Of a stretch of 6,833 nucleotides of DNA, positions 6,134 to 6,833 are shown in pieces. Below the pieces are notes generated by a model. The model did not search any database. It was not told the DNA's origin and worked only from the letters and a program-made list of their open reading frames with translations. Numbering within the stretch: the first letter of the stretch is position 1; each line of letters starts with the position of its first letter. The position numbers were made by a program, and so were the translations under genes. This DNA is from Clostridiales bacterium. GTDB lineage: Bacteria > Bacillota > Clostridia > Saccharofermentanales > Saccharofermentanaceae. Location of the stretch: contig DNAE01000077.1 in NCBI GenBank assembly GCA_003543635.1, forward strand, positions 1 to 6,833. The letters run 5' to 3'.

Positions 6134-6139
6134 TAAAAT
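6131..6139 (+). promoter_or_regulatory. Extended -10 promoter of the response regulator gene
   Basis: TGATAAAAT matches the extended -10 pattern TGnTAtAAT at all but one of its defined positions. Its first three bases are the permease stop codon. A weak -35, TGGAGA (6111-6116), lies 17 bp before the -10 hexamer. The ATG at 6146 begins 6 nt after the -10, with no Shine-Dalgarno sequence, so the message is predicted to be leaderless. Basal expression of the regulator would then not depend on the exporter promoter. Confidence 0.55.
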
Positions 6140-6145
6140 ACGGTT

Positions 6146-6833
6146 ATGCATTACCATTGTTTGATAGTTGATGACGAGACAGAACTTGCCAAGATGACGG
6201 CAGAGTATTTTGAGATGTTTGATATCAGGACGCAGTACGTGGACAGTGCTGCGTCCTGCTACTCGTTCTTTGAAGAGAACGAGGCGGATCTTATCCTCCT
6301 TGATATAAACCTCGGTAACGGTTCGGGCTTTGAGGTCTGCAAGAAGATCAGGGAATACTACCGGCTCCCCATTATCTTCATAAGCGCGAGACAGAGCGAC
6401 GACGATGTCCTGGTGGCCCTGAGCATCGGAGGTGACGACTACGTCAAGAAACCCTATTCCCTTTCTGTCCTCCTTGCCAAGGTGAAGGTAAACCTCAAGA
6501 GGGCGCAGCAGCTTAAGATGGTCCCTTCAGGGGAGCGGGAAGAGGAGCCCTGCGATCAGGTGTTGGCCCTCGATCCTTCCACCATGTCGGCCATAAGGAA
6601 CGGGACCAGGATAGAACTCAAGGCGAAGGAGTACTCGCTGCTCAAGGCCCTTTACGACCACAGGAATACCATCGTTACCAAGGAGCAGCTCTTCGATGAG
6701 GTATGGGGCGATTCCTTTTACGGTGACGGCACCTTAAATGTGCATATAAGAAAGCTCCGGGAAAAGCTTGAGGACGATCCCACGGATCCGAAGATCATCA
6801 AGACCGTATGGGGTACCGGTTATATCCTGGAAG
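6146..6833 (+). CDS. OmpR/PhoB-family response regulator, partial (runs off the window end)
   Basis: The N-terminal receiver domain (about 4-118) has the acidic pair D9/D10 (LIVDDE), phospho-acceptor D53 in LLDINLGNGSG, the switch S80 (IIFISA) and K102 followed by P103 (VKKP). A linker of about 20 acidic and polar residues follows, then a winged-helix DNA-binding domain from about 138: ELKAKEYSLLKAL, VTKEQLFDEVWG, the recognition helix TLNVHIRKLREKL (196-208) and GTGYILE at the end of the visible part. The gene shows 229 codons without a stop; only a few residues should be missing. It starts 12 bases after the permease stop. With the exporter genes it makes a signal-responsive module. The partner histidine kinase would be expected next but lies outside the window. 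Likely targets are the direct repeats at 2823-2866. The ATG at 6146 gives the normal short lead to the DD pair; no ribosome binding site precedes it. Confidence 0.95.
   Translation, partial: MHYHCLIVDDETELAKMTAEYFEMFDIRTQYVDSAASCYSFFEENEADLILLDINLGNGSGFEVCKKIREYYRLPIIFISARQSDDDVLVALSIGGDDYVKKPYSLSVLLAKVKVNLKRAQQLKMVPSGEREEEPCDQVLALDPSTMSAIRNGTRIELKAKEYSLLKALYDHRNTIVTKEQLFDEVWGDSFYGDGTLNVHIRKLREKLEDDPTDPKIIKTVWGTGYILE

Noticed and set aside
2923..6833. Assignment as a BceAB-type bacitracin-resistance module
   Set aside because: The permease has two FtsX units with two outer domains and about eight spans, not the ten-span BceB layout, so a specific resistance call is not justified.

Overview
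The window reads as chromosomal DNA of a Gram-positive anaerobe, most likely a member of Clostridia (Lachnospiraceae or a relative). This rests on protein style (a DUF2268 Zn-peptidase of the type often fused to MerR domains, a YRSRK-type TetR regulator, an ABC / two-FtsX permease / response-regulator cluster), clear Shine-Dalgarno sites and roughly balanced base composition; it is not proven. All supported genes are on the + strand and the region is densely packed.

Layout. (1) 44-1016: a MerR-type promoter (19-bp spacer filled by a near-perfect dyad) drives a stand-alone DUF2268 metallopeptidase with an HETDH motif. (2) 1040-2812: a short transcription unit starting at an extended -10 promoter. 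It begins with a TetR-family regulator that looks broken (one frameshift near its N-terminus, and no C-terminal ligand/dimer domain). It continues with a membrane protein carrying two N-terminal zinc ribbons and a 62-residue single-span membrane protein. (3) 2823-2922: a compact control region with TTAAG-type direct repeats at helical spacing, a -10 element sitting in the loop of a long terminator-like hairpin, and a U-tract. (4) 2923-6133: an ABC exporter of MacB/LolCDE type, made of an ATPase and a 793-residue duplicated FtsX permease. (5) 6146 to the window end: an OmpR/PhoB-type response regulator, cut by the window edge, with its own promoter overlapping the permease stop codon. A histidine kinase is expected just beyond the edge but is not seen.

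How they work together. Region 3-5 looks like a self-contained stress or peptide-response module: the response regulator probably binds the direct repeats upstream of the ATPase gene and switches on the exporter. Region 2 may be a cell-envelope or stress unit of unknown function. No recognised defence system, CRISPR array, mobile element, tRNA or rRNA was found.

The most interesting signals are non-coding. Two regulator genes have an extended -10 element exactly 6 nt before the ATG and no Shine-Dalgarno site, which suggests leaderless mRNAs. The exporter promoter is nested inside the terminator hairpin of the upstream unit. A MerR operator stands in front of a peptidase that lacks the MerR domain.
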